Assembly: GCF_014066305.1 (NCBI RefSeq) | Contig: NW_023501080.1 | Coordinates: 393,905-457,904, forward strand | Reading direction: 5' to 3' | Length of the DNA stretch: 64,000 bases | Origin: Letharia columbiana | Lineage: Eukaryota > Ascomycota > Lecanoromycetes > Lecanorales > Parmeliaceae | In this document: positions 47,212 to 57,886 of the stretch, piece by piece | Position numbering within the stretch: the stretch's first letter is position 1 | Layout of the letters: every line of letters begins with the position of its first letter | Translations under genes and position numbers: made by a program | The notes under the pieces: model-generated | Database searches by the model: none | What the model was told of the DNA's origin: nothing | What the model saw: only the letters and a program-made list of their open reading frames with translations

Positions 47212-49056
47212 ATGCCAGTACCCGCGGACGGCGCAGTATTCGCCCTCAAAAATACCGCAACAGGTCTCTATCTCAACACCACGGCCATTTATGCTGGTGC
47301 CGAAGTTGTATTGACAGCTTCTTCTAATGGTTCAGTACCGAGCTGGATCCTTCAAGACTGTCAGAGCGGGCGCTATCTGCTCAATGCTATAGACACCACT
47401 ATGTGTTTGAATGTGGCCTACGAAAGTAAAGCCGAGGGTGCGAGTTTACAGCAATGGTCTTGCAACGGAGGAGCAAGTGAGATGTGGACTCTGGTGCCAA
47501 CCTCGAATGGAGCCCTGACGCTGGTCAATCAGAACAGTGGTTTGGTGGCAGGAGCTGCAGGCTCGACCAGCGGTTCAGCCGTGATTCAAATGGCAAGTGC
47601 GAACGACCCTTTGGCTCAGTGGCAAGTCGTACTGCCAAACAGTTTGGCAAACTCTTCAACCACGGCAACCACGGCAACCACGATCGCACCAGCGGAGATT
47701 GCTAATATTAACAGCAGTAGCAAAGCTCATGCCGCGACGTTTGGCGACGAAATGATTTACAACATCTACGCGCCTATATTCTCATCAACTGGTAACCTGG
47801 CGGCAATATCCCATGATCTATCACGTATTGCCGGCTTAGGATTCTCAACAATCCTGCTCATGCCCATTCATCCGATCGGCGTCCCGTTCGAAAATCATCC
47901 AGCATGTGGCAGCCCTTATGCAGTTGCTGATTACTACGCCATAGACCCAGCTTTGGGGCAGCCGTCTGACTTTGCTACCTTAGTGAACCAAGCGCATGCT
48001 CTGGGTCTGAGTATTATCATGGACGTTGTCTTGAACCATACCGCGTGGAATCATTCGTTAGTTGTACAGCACCCGGAGTATTACGTACATGCAGACGGCA
48101 TCAAGAACAATTCAAGCTCCACCTCGCAAGCCTTCAACTTTGATGACGTCGCACAGCTGGACTTTAAGTCAAGCCCTGCGGTGCAAAAGTATATGTTGAC
48201 GATGCTGGTATGGTGGATGAGGAACTACAACGTCGATGGTTTTCGCTTCGACACAGCTGACAATCCCTATGGAAAGGATCGAATGATCCCAGCCGCAACC
48301 TGGGCATTCATTGGCAGCAACTTGAAAGCTGTTAATCCGAAGGCGATACTCCTTGGTGAATGTTGTAATCCTGAACTTTCCCTAAGCCCCTTCAACATGG
48401 ATTACGCCAACTACTCCCTCCAGCCTGCCGTGGCCTCTGCCACAAAGACGCAGGACGCGAGTAATTTGCCCAAGGTGTTCAGCCAGCTGCAATCAGCACA
48501 CCCGATAGGCATGCTGCACACGTCTATCATGCAAAATTGGGACATGGATCTAGACCTCAAAATGTATGGTGGACCTGACGGAACCCTTTGTGCAGCGGTT
48601 TTCAATTTCACTATTGAAGGTGTGCCAATGCTCTTTGCTGGCGAAGAAGTGGGCAATGATCGTGGTGGGTACAATACGCATACACCTGTTAATTGGGGTT
48701 CATCCCTGGCAAATCGATTTTCTGCTTTCTACAAGAGCTTGGGCACGCTCAGACGCAGCCATGAAGCTCTACGAAGAGGCAACATGACTTGGCTGATAGC
48801 CGGCGGTGGAGCTGGATTGGTTGCGTTCACGAGAAGGCGGGAAAGTGAAGAATTCCTGATTGCAGTCAACTTCTCCGCGTCGCCTGTGGGAGGTAGCGCA
48901 AGCACGAAGAAGTCTTTATTTAAGAAGGATAAACTATCCACTGGAGGATGGACTGAGGTTACGCCGCCTGGCGCAGCTCATGCTATACCACATCCAGCTC
49001 CTCCCGCTATCAAGCTGGGACCGTGGGACTTTGCTATATTCTGCAGAGCAATTTGA
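47212..49056 (+). CDS. ricin-type lectin/GH13 alpha-amylase family fusion
   Basis: A single exon of 614 residues without introns, unlike most genes here. Residues 5-140 form a ricin B/CBM13-like beta-trefoil (GLYLNTTAIYAGAEVVL, CLNVAYESKAEGASLQQWSC with the QxW motif, then LAQWQVV). After a Thr/Ala linker, residues 180-500 are a GH13 barrel: region I DVVLNH (271-276), region II GFRFDTADN with nucleophile D347, region III acid GE (E383), region IV QNWD (D444). The His expected after D347 (FDTAxH) is Asn351 and the NHD of region IV is NWD, so two conserved substrate-binding His are replaced. No signal peptide. Related enzymes act on alpha-glucans. The lectin-GH13 order and the lack of introns suggest acquisition from bacteria, which is inference. 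Confidence 0.88.
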   Translation: MPVPADGAVFALKNTATGLYLNTTAIYAGAEVVLTASSNGSVPSWILQDCQSGRYLLNAIDTTMCLNVAYESKAEGASLQQWSCNGGASEMWTLVPTSNGALTLVNQNSGLVAGAAGSTSGSAVIQMASANDPLAQWQVVLPNSLANSSTTATTATTIAPAEIANINSSSKAHAATFGDEMIYNIYAPIFSSTGNLAAISHDLSRIAGLGFSTILLMPIHPIGVPFENHPACGSPYAVADYYAIDPALGQPSDFATLVNQAHALGLSIIMDVVLNHTAWNHSLVVQHPEYYVHADGIKNNSSSTSQAFNFDDVAQLDFKSSPAVQKYMLTMLVWWMRNYNVDGFRFDTADNPYGKDRMIPAATWAFIGSNLKAVNPKAILLGECCNPELSLSPFNMDYANYSLQPAVASATKTQDASNLPKVFSQLQSAHPIGMLHTSIMQNWDMDLDLKMYGGPDGTLCAAVFNFTIEGVPMLFAGEEVGNDRGGYNTHTPVNWGSSLANRFSAFYKSLGTLRRSHEALRRGNMTWLIAGGGAGLVAFTRRRESEEFLIAVNFSASPVGGSASTKKSLFKKDKLSTGGWTEVTPPGAAHAIPHPAPPAIKLGPWDFAIFCRAI

Positions 49057-49104
49057 GTATTCCTATCACCATTACATAACAATTGCATCTTCCTTGCCCA
49101 CCCA

Positions 49105-49701
49105 CTACTCCAACAGCCTCAAACTGACCCACACCCCCACACCCGTCCCTTCAACCTCATACCCCGCGTCGAACGTATCCGTCCGTCCTCTCGCCACACT
49201 CTCCGCTGCTTTCATCGCCCAATCTTGTACAAAGTCCCAGGGGACCGCTGTGCCGAAGCCAGTCATCGTAAGTTGGAGTGCCCCTTGGGTTATCGTGAAA
49301 ACCATTGCCGGGCGTTTGGTCTGCGGCCACATGTTGGATGCCGAGTGTAAGATCGTAGTGTAGAAAGTGCGAAGAGCCACGGCACCGACGCGGACGGGGA
49401 GTATCTCGTAGTTGGGGCCGCGGTGGAGGAACTTGAAAGCGATGTGGCCTGGTGGGGCCGTACCCCGGGTTCTAACGTATGCCTTGGGCATGGCTCCCAC
49501 CTTACCAAGTCGGCGAAAATGAATACTCGAAGGGAGGGGGAATTCTGCGGTATCTAGCGGCCTGGGAACGAAGGCAGCTGCTTCGGAGACCTTGTGGGTG
49601 GGACCGGCGAACGAGACTTGAACAACGGAGATTAAAATCATGACAGCCACAAGAAAAACGTGACAGGATGACAACATCATGCCAACTGCAAACACTTGCA
49701 T
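49105..49701 (-). CDS. small secreted protein, function unknown
   Basis: One exon of 198 codons. A hydrophobic signal sequence (SSCHVFLVAVMILISVVQVS, ending near FAGPTH) starts at either Met1 (49701) or the Met at position 8 (49680). The mature part reads HIAFKFLHRGPNYEILPVRV, then ALRTFYTTILHSASNMWPQT, and ends GYEVEGTGVGVWVSLRLLE. This resembles secreted proteins of unknown function that are common in plant-associated ascomycetes (a conserved end of the type VPWxFV..A..M..RG..), recalled from memory. It converges with the ricin-GH13 gene, with 48 bp between stop codons. Confidence 0.55.
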   Translation of the reverse strand: MQVFAVGMMLSSCHVFLVAVMILISVVQVSFAGPTHKVSEAAAFVPRPLDTAEFPLPSSIHFRRLGKVGAMPKAYVRTRGTAPPGHIAFKFLHRGPNYEILPVRVGAVALRTFYTTILHSASNMWPQTKRPAMVFTITQGALQLTMTGFGTAVPWDFVQDWAMKAAESVARGRTDTFDAGYEVEGTGVGVWVSLRLLE

Positions 49702-50476
49702 TCGTTAAGCATGCTATGCTGTATTATGTAGACATCAAATTTTCCGCCATCTTGTCAGGGTTTGTCCGTTGTGACCTGAGCGAATCCGGGACCAATCTTT
49801 AGGAACAAACGAGCTCGGGGTTGACGACAAGCTAGTCCTGTTCCCTCTTCATGATCAGCGGAGAAATGCAAATGCTTGGTTGCTGTCCGCCTGCCGAAAT
49901 CGGCTCAATCAAGAACTCTGTGGGGCATTCATCCGGATTGAGGCTTTGGAATAAAATTGACGCTCACAGTTTCTATCAGGAACCCAAGGCAAGGAGTGTT
50001 GGCAATTGGTGGGTGACGTTTCCGGCATGGGAGTCTGATCGACAACCATTGGCACGGTTGTACCTTGCGCATGGTCGCTGCCTGGCGGCTCGCGATCCGT
50101 CAGACGAGTCAAGTGCGTGGCACGATTACTAGAGTTTGCTGCGGAGGTCGTTTAGAGGCGCGGAACACTCTGGTTGAAGTTGGGCTCGGCAAAGGCAAAG
50201 GAGGATATTGACTGTGCTGCGTCATAAGTTTTTTGTAGCAAAAGACATGGATAGAATGAGGGTTCGTTGGATTTGTGCAAAAATGTTTCGCACTTGATGG
50301 ACACGAAATCCAGTCTGGACTTCGTCTGCTAGGCGCAGTGAATGTGGATTTGGGTATATCATGCTGTTCATCATGCTGTTCTGTGATATTCGCTGCCTAC
50401 GAGTTGATCCTTTAGCGGTATCTCGGCGCCTCTATTGTCACTCTGTCTCATCTAAAACAAACTTTCAATCTCGTCG
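49702..50476. other. intergenic
   Basis: No gene recognised. Confidence 0.4.
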
Positions 50477-51792
50477 TCATACACTCTGCTGCGTAGTCGA
50501 CATCCCGGGCTCCGCCTTCTCAGTGAAGGCATCCGAGGTAGCGGTGACGTCGGTTTCATAAGTGTTTGCATCTGAGTGTCCGAATATCGGTCCAGGATGT
50601 GCGATCACAAGCGAGTAGACAGCAAGGACGATCATTCTGTACCCGTTGGTCGTTAGATTCGTCGCGCGTCAACGGACGAGAGCAGCACTCACACTCCCTC
50701 AAGCCCAATGAATAGCGGCTCGTTATGGATCAACGGTCCATCATACCCATCACTCAACTCATCAATCCTGTACGCGCATCGTATCAAGATGCAGATGATT
50801 GCTAATGACAAGCATGCCATGAATACCTTGAACCTCGTTGGCAAGGGCGTTTTCCGTTGCTGATCCCGTGGCGCCCTAATATAGCGGATCGTGAACTCTA
50901 TACCGAGGGATATGAAGACGCAGAGCGTGAAGACTTGGAAGGAGAGACCCGCGATGGCGACGTCCACTGCGGGTTTGCTACTTCCGGAGGAAACAGACGA
51001 TAGGGCTCCACCGACCGCTTGCAGGATTAAGGAAAGAAGGTCGCAGGGCTATAGGAAGATTTCGCAATCAGTATTGCCTGTTCGGGGGTGTCCTTCAGGT
51101 TTTGAAATATGTCCGCGAAGTGGATTCTCCCGATCCATGTCTCAAGACTCCAATTTTTGCTCAAGGGGGAAAAGGGAACAGCGGAGGTACGTACGATAAA
51201 GATCCAATAATAAAGCTTTGGTGAGAAGCGTGCATGCTGGGGACCGAGGAAGATGATACTGTGGTATATCAATGTCAGCGTGAGACCTGGTTCGTGATTT
51301 CGAGGTGAGGTGTACTCACATTTTCGACAAGGTCAGGTAGATGGCTGCTGAGTAGAATGCTGGGCCAAGCGTGATACAGACTGTCGAGCGTTAGAAACCA
51401 TTTCTCTCATCCCGTTTGACAAGCAATTGACAATATACGTCCGAAGGGCAATGACGCGAGGCGAGCTACTCACTGATCTGGATCAAAAAGCCCGGAAACG
51501 AGAACGGATTCTCCCACATCAGCACCCGCCCCCCGTACCCAATCAACTCACTGGCGCACCCCCAGAACATCGCAAACAAAAAGGCCCACGTCCTGTACTT
51601 GATCCCCAGCCCCAGATGGATGACCAGTGCGATGGCGAAAAGCGCGATGAACACGCTGTCTGCGGCTAACGAGGGGCGGTACTCGTAGACGCCCACGCTC
51701 GCCGGACAGTATTGCGGACCGGGTGTCAGGGTGCAGTTTTCATTTGGACCGTAGCTTATCAGGCTGTTGGGGTTGTGGCCGGCGTTGGCCAT
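50477..51792 (-). CDS. RTA1-family seven-span membrane protein
   Basis: Five exons (51474-51792, 51320-51380, 51195-51258, 50693-51048, 50477-50636) give 319 residues, with consistent phases. Hallmarks of the RTA1 domain: AFLFAMFWGCASELIGYGGR, then CITLGPAFYSAAIYLTLSKI across introns, IIFLGPQHARFSPKLYYWIF, and DLLSLILQAVGGALSS. Further on, YRIDELSDGYDGPLIHNEPL is close to the family's (R)xxExxxGxxG..NE signature. Ends with a polar cytosolic tail. The family (Rta1, Rsb1, Pug1) is linked to resistance to 7-aminocholesterol, sphingoid-base export and haem/protoporphyrin transport; the substrate here cannot be told. Confidence 0.92.
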
Positions 51793-52659
51793 TGTTGCGG
51801 GATCTTTGGGCGGGAGATTAAGATGGAGCGGTGGTAAGGTAGTTGGGGACTGCTGATCTCTGACCTCTGGCACAACCAGTTCTCTTATCCCCCCCGAAAA
51901 GCGGGTAGAAAGCAGACAGCAGCAAAAGCGAAGTCGAAGAAGGTATGAACGACTCAATTATATGTACATATATACAAAACGCTGACGCATACTGTACTTT
52001 GCGTGTTGGAAAGAGGCACCACTCGTATTTATACGGCGAGATGAGGACATTGCGGCTCGGTACTCTCAGGCTAGGTAGGTAGATTATGCCTTAACAGGTT
52101 GACTTTGCGTAAGCGTTTTTAGCTTATTTTAAATCTACCCTATCACAGCGGTCACAGCTGCGAGATCCACGCTAATATCCCCGCCGTCGCCGTTGGTACA
52201 GCGGCTTGACAGCGGCCTCTAAGGTGGTGACCAATTGACATTGGCCCTTGATGGGCGCTAGCGTTGGTGAGATGTTCCTTGTTCCTTGTTGTCGTATTCG
52301 TATCGTCGGTTGAGAGGATTGTTTGGATTTTGCATGGCCGTTCTGAACTGAGCAAACTAGTATCTATTCGATTATACGACGCTTGTTGGGGAAAAGGCGG
52401 AAGGTGAGTCTGTCGGTGTCCTGGTCTATGTACCTGCCTAACTCGATTGCTTTCATCTATGAGTGTCCTGCTTCACACCGCATGCCTCACACGCTGCCGT
52501 ATCGTCCACGCCAGCTTCTTGGCAGTCCTCTCACAATATGCAAACTTTATTCTTTGCTGACACTTCAAAAGGTGTCCTTTCTACACTCCCCGGACGAGCC
52601 ACAGCGAAGCTTCGACGACTGAGGAGAATGCTGACAAAATCTACCACCTGACGTTTCCA
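51793..52659. other. intergenic
   Basis: No gene recognised. Includes the promoter of the RTA1-family gene. Confidence 0.4.
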
Positions 52660-53399
52660 TCATCTCTTGCATGATGCTGGTTGCTGAGCCTCGGGTACAG
52701 ATTTTCCGCCAGCAGGCCTGACAGTGATACTGACAGTGGGCGTAGGCGTGTTCAGGGTTGCCAACGGTATTTGGATGATGTGGCTGCGTGGAGTTCCGCA
52801 TTCGTCGCATGCAATCCATCTCAAGGTGTCCTCGCATTCTGTTGCGTTTGTTCTGGGAAAAAGCCTCGACCTAGCCCGAAAAGCGCGCCGGACTGCCTTG
52901 TTGTTCTTGTCGGAGAATTTGGCGCAGAGTCGAGCAGGGAGCGGATGAGCGTAGACAGAGTTTCGTTGTCCATTTGGGATGATGAAATTAACGTGGAATT
53001 CTTCATCTTCGTGCCTTGCGCATGCGCTGGCTCGTCTTCTGTGTCTCCCTCCGTCTACGGTCGCTGTTTTTCATTCAACTTTCTCTGACATTCTCGAATG
53101 GCTGTTCGTGACACACAACTCCACGCACCGGCGTCATCAAAGCTCCGGTAATGGCTTTCCGCGCCTTGGCTTGAGTCCATGGATGTTGAACCGTTCTTTT
53201 CGTGCATTTCTCGCATTCCGCGCAACAGTCGATGCCTGGATTTCGACCTCGGTACTTCTGGCGCCTTGCAAGTACTTTAGTACTTTTTTGGTCGGTCGTT
53301 TGGGTCGACGGTCAGGTGGGATGGAAATGCATCCTCGTAGTCAAGATAGTCGGGCATTCTGGGGGGCCTGTCATCGAAGAGAATTTTCTTGATCGTCAT
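52660..53399 (-). CDS. putative multi-exon Cys-rich protein (uncertain)
   Basis: On the minus strand, an ATG at 53399 opens MTIKKILFDDRPPRMPDYLD followed by YEDAFPSHLTVD. After a likely intron a second frame reads NPGIDCCAECEKCTKRTVQH and TQAKARKAITGALMTPV. A third piece reads SDKNNKAVRRAFRARSRLFP and then TECEDTLRWIACDECGTP before closing at TGA 52660. The CCAECEKC and CDECG clusters suggest metal-binding modules, and the pieces have the amino-acid balance of real exons. The exon joints between 52900 and 53300 could not be fixed. The product is unknown; it may be several unrelated frames. Confidence 0.3.
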
Positions 53400-53557
53400 C
53401 TCGAGGGGCAGCGATCCAGTGTCCGAGTATCAACTTCGTCTTCGGATATGTCGATTGACTTTCAGATTTTTCGCTACGACCGGATCACGTGACGTTGCCT
53501 CGGTTGATCCTCGGAGCATCGCACTTTCAAAATTTGGATTATAACATTCCCGTGAGT

Positions 53558-54880
53558 TGGTAACCGTCCGGCGCGGGACGGGGAACATTCGCTGAGTCAG
53601 CCGCTCCGAAGTAGATAGCGTCCGCGCTTATTATAATTGCGAAATTTTCGCGTTTAAATAACTTATAAATATTAAATATTAAATATTTAAGAATAATACT
53701 TTATAAAGATCTCGAAAATTTCGAAGTATTTTTAAGATTATTTTAGTTAATTATAGAACTATCGCGAAATTTCGAATTATCTTTTAAAGTCTCGAAAATT
53801 TCGAGTTAATAATATTTTTATTATTTTTAGTTTATTTTTATTATAATAGTTTTTTATTTTTTAGTTATTATACTTTAATTTCATTATCTTTTAAGTTAAT
53901 TTGGTTATAATAATATGATTTATTTTTTGGTTATTTTATTTTTAATTAATAATGTATTTTTAAATTATTTTAGTTATGACTATTCGAAATTTCGATTATC
54001 TTTTAAGTCTTAAAATTTCGTTAATAATAATAATTTGATTTATTTTTTGGTCTATTTTCATTTTAATTTATAATAATATTTTTAAAATTTTTAAGTTATT
54101 TGTTCGGAATTTATTATCTTTTTTTTTTTTATTTTTTTTTATTTTTTATTTTTTTTTGATTTATTATCTTTGTTTATTTTATTTTTTAATTAATAATATT
54201 ATTCAATTTCATTATATATAAATTTTTCGAAATTTTAAGTATTATGTTTAATAACTTTAAAATATTTATATTTGATTTCGGTTTTATAGAATCTCGATTT
54301 TTCGATTATTTATAAATTTATTATAAAATATTATATATAATAAAATATATAATAACTAGTTATTATTTATTTAAAAATAACGTTTTAATATTTATAAATT
54401 ATAGATATTTTTAAAATAGAATATTTTATATAATAGTTATAGTATTTTATATAATAAAGAAAAAGCTTTAAAATATGAATAAAATAAAAGTAGATTTATT
54501 TTATGTATCTTTATATATATTAAATAAAGAAAATAATAATAAATAAAATAAAAATAATAAAATGTGTTATTAATAAGAAAGAATTCTTATTTTATATATA
54601 TACTATATATAGAATAATTATTAATATTTACTTCTAGAAATTTAAATTTTTTATCTATTATCGTTCGAATTATGTTTTTATTTTATTTTTATGTTTTATA
54701 AAAATATTTTTTTTGGTCGGGCGGTTCCTTTAATTTAGTTTATCGTTCAAATTTTATTTTTTATTTGTCCCCTGTGGTGTACGTACTATTTTGTTATAAA
54801 TATTCTCATTCGCGCGCTGCGTTTATATGTTGGTCCGTGGTTTGGTGGTATTGATTTGTGCGGGCGCCGGACGGTTACCA
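53558..54880. mobile_element. RIP-decayed element with 17-bp terminal inverted repeats
   Basis: TGGTAACCGTCCGGCGC at 53558-53574 is the exact reverse complement of GCGCCGGACGGTTACCA at 54864-54880. Between them about 1.1 kb (53630-54780) is extremely AT-rich with no ORF above 65 codons, while DNA on both sides is normal. This is the structure of a short DNA transposon or MITE whose interior was mutated by RIP. TG and CA are more frequent inside than in the block at 1-9600, so decay is different or younger. No clear target-site duplication could be read. Confidence 0.7.
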
Positions 54881-55146
54881 GAGAAACACGGTATACTAGA
54901 TTTATCGGAGACTTGCTACTATCCCAAAACCTTTTTGCGTTGTCGAGTTGGAGCTTGAAATCTGAAGTCTTCAGGTACATTGAACGCTGGGAACAAGGTA
55001 TGAGTCAACCGAGGGATGACCGATGATGTGTGTTTCTTCCTTCTCCTTTTTCCTATAAAAAAACATAATGAATGTATGTTGTAGTGAATTCCCATAATTT
55101 ACACCTGGGTTTCAAACTAGACACAAATTTTCCCTTCACTCTAGAT

Positions 55147-56837
55147 ATGGAATCAGATAGCGGCGCCTTGAACTTTAGGAAGGACTGGGTGGTGCAAAAA
55201 TACGGCGGCACCTCCATTGGCAAATTTCCCAACGAGATCGCGAACATTATCTGCAGCGAAGTCAAACGCAATCGTCTGGCAGTTGTTTGCTCTGCCCGTA
55301 GCTCTGGAATCAAAGCCGAAGGCACAACCACGAAGTAAGCACATCCACAGATCCACCTACAAGCAGAAATCTTAAAACGTGCCCAGACTGCTCAAAGCCG
55401 CCGCGGAAGCAGCGAAAAGCAACCCTCCAGCCTATAAGTCCATCGTCACCAGTATTCTCGACGACCATATCCAAGCTGCCATCCCAAATCTTCGATCCCC
55501 GAACCTCCTTGCAAATCTCACCGTAGAGTTCGAGCGGGAAACCCGCGATCTCATGAAATACCTAACAGCAGCCGACACATTGGGAGAAGTCAGTCCGCGG
55601 ACTTTAGACATAATCATCAGTAAAGGGGAAATCCTAAGCTGCTACTTCATCGCCTCACTTCTCCAAGATCGTGGATTAGACGCCTATGTGATTGATCTCT
55701 CCAGTATCCGAACTGTCGAAGCACCAACAGGTGACATCAACCAGGGTTTCTATGAAGATTACGCCGAAGCTCTGAGGCCCGTATTCCTCGAGTCAGGCAA
55801 CCGGATCCCCGTCGTAACCGGTTTCTTCGGCCCTGTGCCCGGCGGTCTACTGAGCCACGTCGGCCGAGGCTACACTGATCTCTGCGCCGCTCTTGTCGCT
55901 ATCAGTCTCGGTGCATCCGAACTTCAAATTTTGAAAGAAGTAGAAGGCATTTACAGTGCCGATCCCAGGAAAGTGCCTACCGCACGACTACTCTCAACAA
56001 TCACGCCATCCGAAGCTGCCGAGTTAACATTCTACGGATCTGAAGTCATACACCCATTCACCATGGAACAAGTAATCCGCGAAAGCATCCCGATCCGAAT
56101 AAGGAACGTGACGAATCCCAGCGGCACCGGGACAACGATCCTCCCAGACTCCTTGGACGCCTCTGCTTCCAAGAATATCACCTCCGCGCGTCTTCCCACA
56201 CCACCAGCATTCCGCTCCCGGAAATCCGGCATCAGCGGCACGCTGACCAATCGTGCAAAACGCCCTACGGCCGTAACAGTGAAAAATCGCATCCTGGTCA
56301 TAAATCTCCGCTCCAACAAACGGACCTCCTCGCGTGGTTTCTTGGAACGCACGTTTGCAATCCTAGACAAATGGCGGCTCTCCGTCGACCTGATTGCCAG
56401 CTCAGAAGTAAATGTCTCCCTGGCTTTCTACTGTCATCGTGAACTAGTCCGCGGAGACGGCGAGAGGAGACACATCGTAGATATCGACCTTCGGGGAGCT
56501 GTCGATGAAATGGCGCGCTTAGGAGCGGTGGAGCTGGTGGATGAGATGGCGATTGTGAGTCTGGTGGGTCAGGAGATGAAGAATATGGTTGGTATATCAG
56601 GGGCGATGCTTAGTGTGTTGGGGAAGCATAATATCAACATCGAAATGATCTCGCAGGGTACGGCCTTCTCCTCACTTTCTTTCCTACTCAATCACAGTCT
56701 TCTAGTTTGATTCCTTTGGCACTCACTAAATGCGAGCAGGAGCAAGCGAGATCAACATCTCCTGCGTGGTGGATCAGCGAGATGCGGATCGCGCTATGAG
56801 TATCATTCATACGAATCTCTTCACTTTCTTGGAGTGA
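55147..56837 (+). CDS. aspartokinase
   Basis: Exons 55147-55334, 55387-56657 and 56740-56837 (introns 52 and 82 nt) give 518 residues. The enzyme phosphorylates aspartate, the first step to homoserine, threonine and methionine. Motifs: VVQKYGGTSIGKF (Lys-GGTS substrate loop), AVVCSARSSGIKAEGTT, HVGRGYTDLCAALVA, EVEGIYSADPRKVPTARLL, YGSEVIHPFTMEQVI; then two ACT regions (SLVGQEMKNMVGISGAMLSV, NINIEMISQGASEINISCVV). The length equals fungal Hom3-type enzymes. Catalytic motifs are intact. The protein looks diverged in its N-terminal half (IANIICSEVKRNRLAV), so it may be a cluster-specific second copy; aspartokinase paralogues occur in fungal metabolite clusters such as FUB3 in the fusaric acid cluster. 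Just downstream lie a transaldolase and a transporter on the same strand. Confidence 0.9.
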
Positions 56838-57886
56838 TTTAAGGTCGTAGGCGACTTTTGTCCGATGTGTCTTTCGGTCTCTTGAGCTCCGATACAGCAG
56901 TGTCAAGAGTGTTGTATGGTGTCATCCAGCAAATCTGATTTGCATTCGATGTGTATTTTAAGAATCTCGGCCAATGAATGGACTTGCATCAGGTGGTCTT
57001 GGCGAGAATCTGTATAAACTTCGCCATTCTGGGTCTTTGGGGTGTTCAGATGATCATTGAGATCTGGATTGGATGGTCTAGGGATTGCGGAGATTATTTG
57101 GATACTTTTAGCACCGTGATCGTGAATAGTGATCATCAAAAGCAATATAAATCTTTCCAGCGCGGGATCATGTTCTGGTAGCACGACCGTTTGACTCCCG
57201 CCACAGCGCTGTACACAATCATTGAATCCTACTATGCTAGTGGGGAGTATGCGAAATTTGACCGTAGGCAAGAGATGGACGAGGTTAAGGACTTGTTGAT
57301 ATGATCTTAGATCTCAGTATTTGTCGATTTTTGAGGACGTCTTACGAATATGCCACCGACATCACAGCTTCCTGTAACGCCCCCTTAAATCTTCGGGTAC
57401 GATGGTGTCAGTGTTCATACGCCATCCAAGAATCTCAAAGCACTTTGTCTCCTCGATAAGGTGTTTTTTGTATCCTCAATTCGACAATACATTTGGTCTT
57501 GAATAGAGAAGGGAAATCTGGCGAGGCAGATATCTGATCACAGAACCTTACCCAATCACGCATCTTCTCAGATACATCCTTGTATGGCGATTGGAATATC
57601 TCGGCCCTTTCCGGTCTGAGTGCTTGTACCTTGACATCTCAACCTGACCCCTCTACAAGCTAAGGTACGCGGGTAGATTTCTGATCCCTCATTCTCACCG
57701 GCTAAATATGAGATTTAAGCGTGACGGCGCCAGAGAAGGCCCGAAATGTTATCAAACCTTCTTCGGACACGCTTCCTTGTCGCTAGTATCCTGATCACAT
57801 TCCCCATAAATTGTCGATCACCCTCCTTAATTCAGGACGATTCATACATTTTTACAAGCCGAGTTTGAACTCCTGGACGCCTCAAG
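56838..57886. other. intergenic
   Basis: 3' region of the aspartokinase gene and promoter of the transaldolase gene. A minus-strand frame at 56903-57271 has no recognisable motif. Confidence 0.4.

Noticed and set aside
54786..54980. ORF at the right end of the AT-rich element, possible transposase
   Set aside because: 64 codons, no DDE or other motif, and it crosses the terminal inverted repeat.
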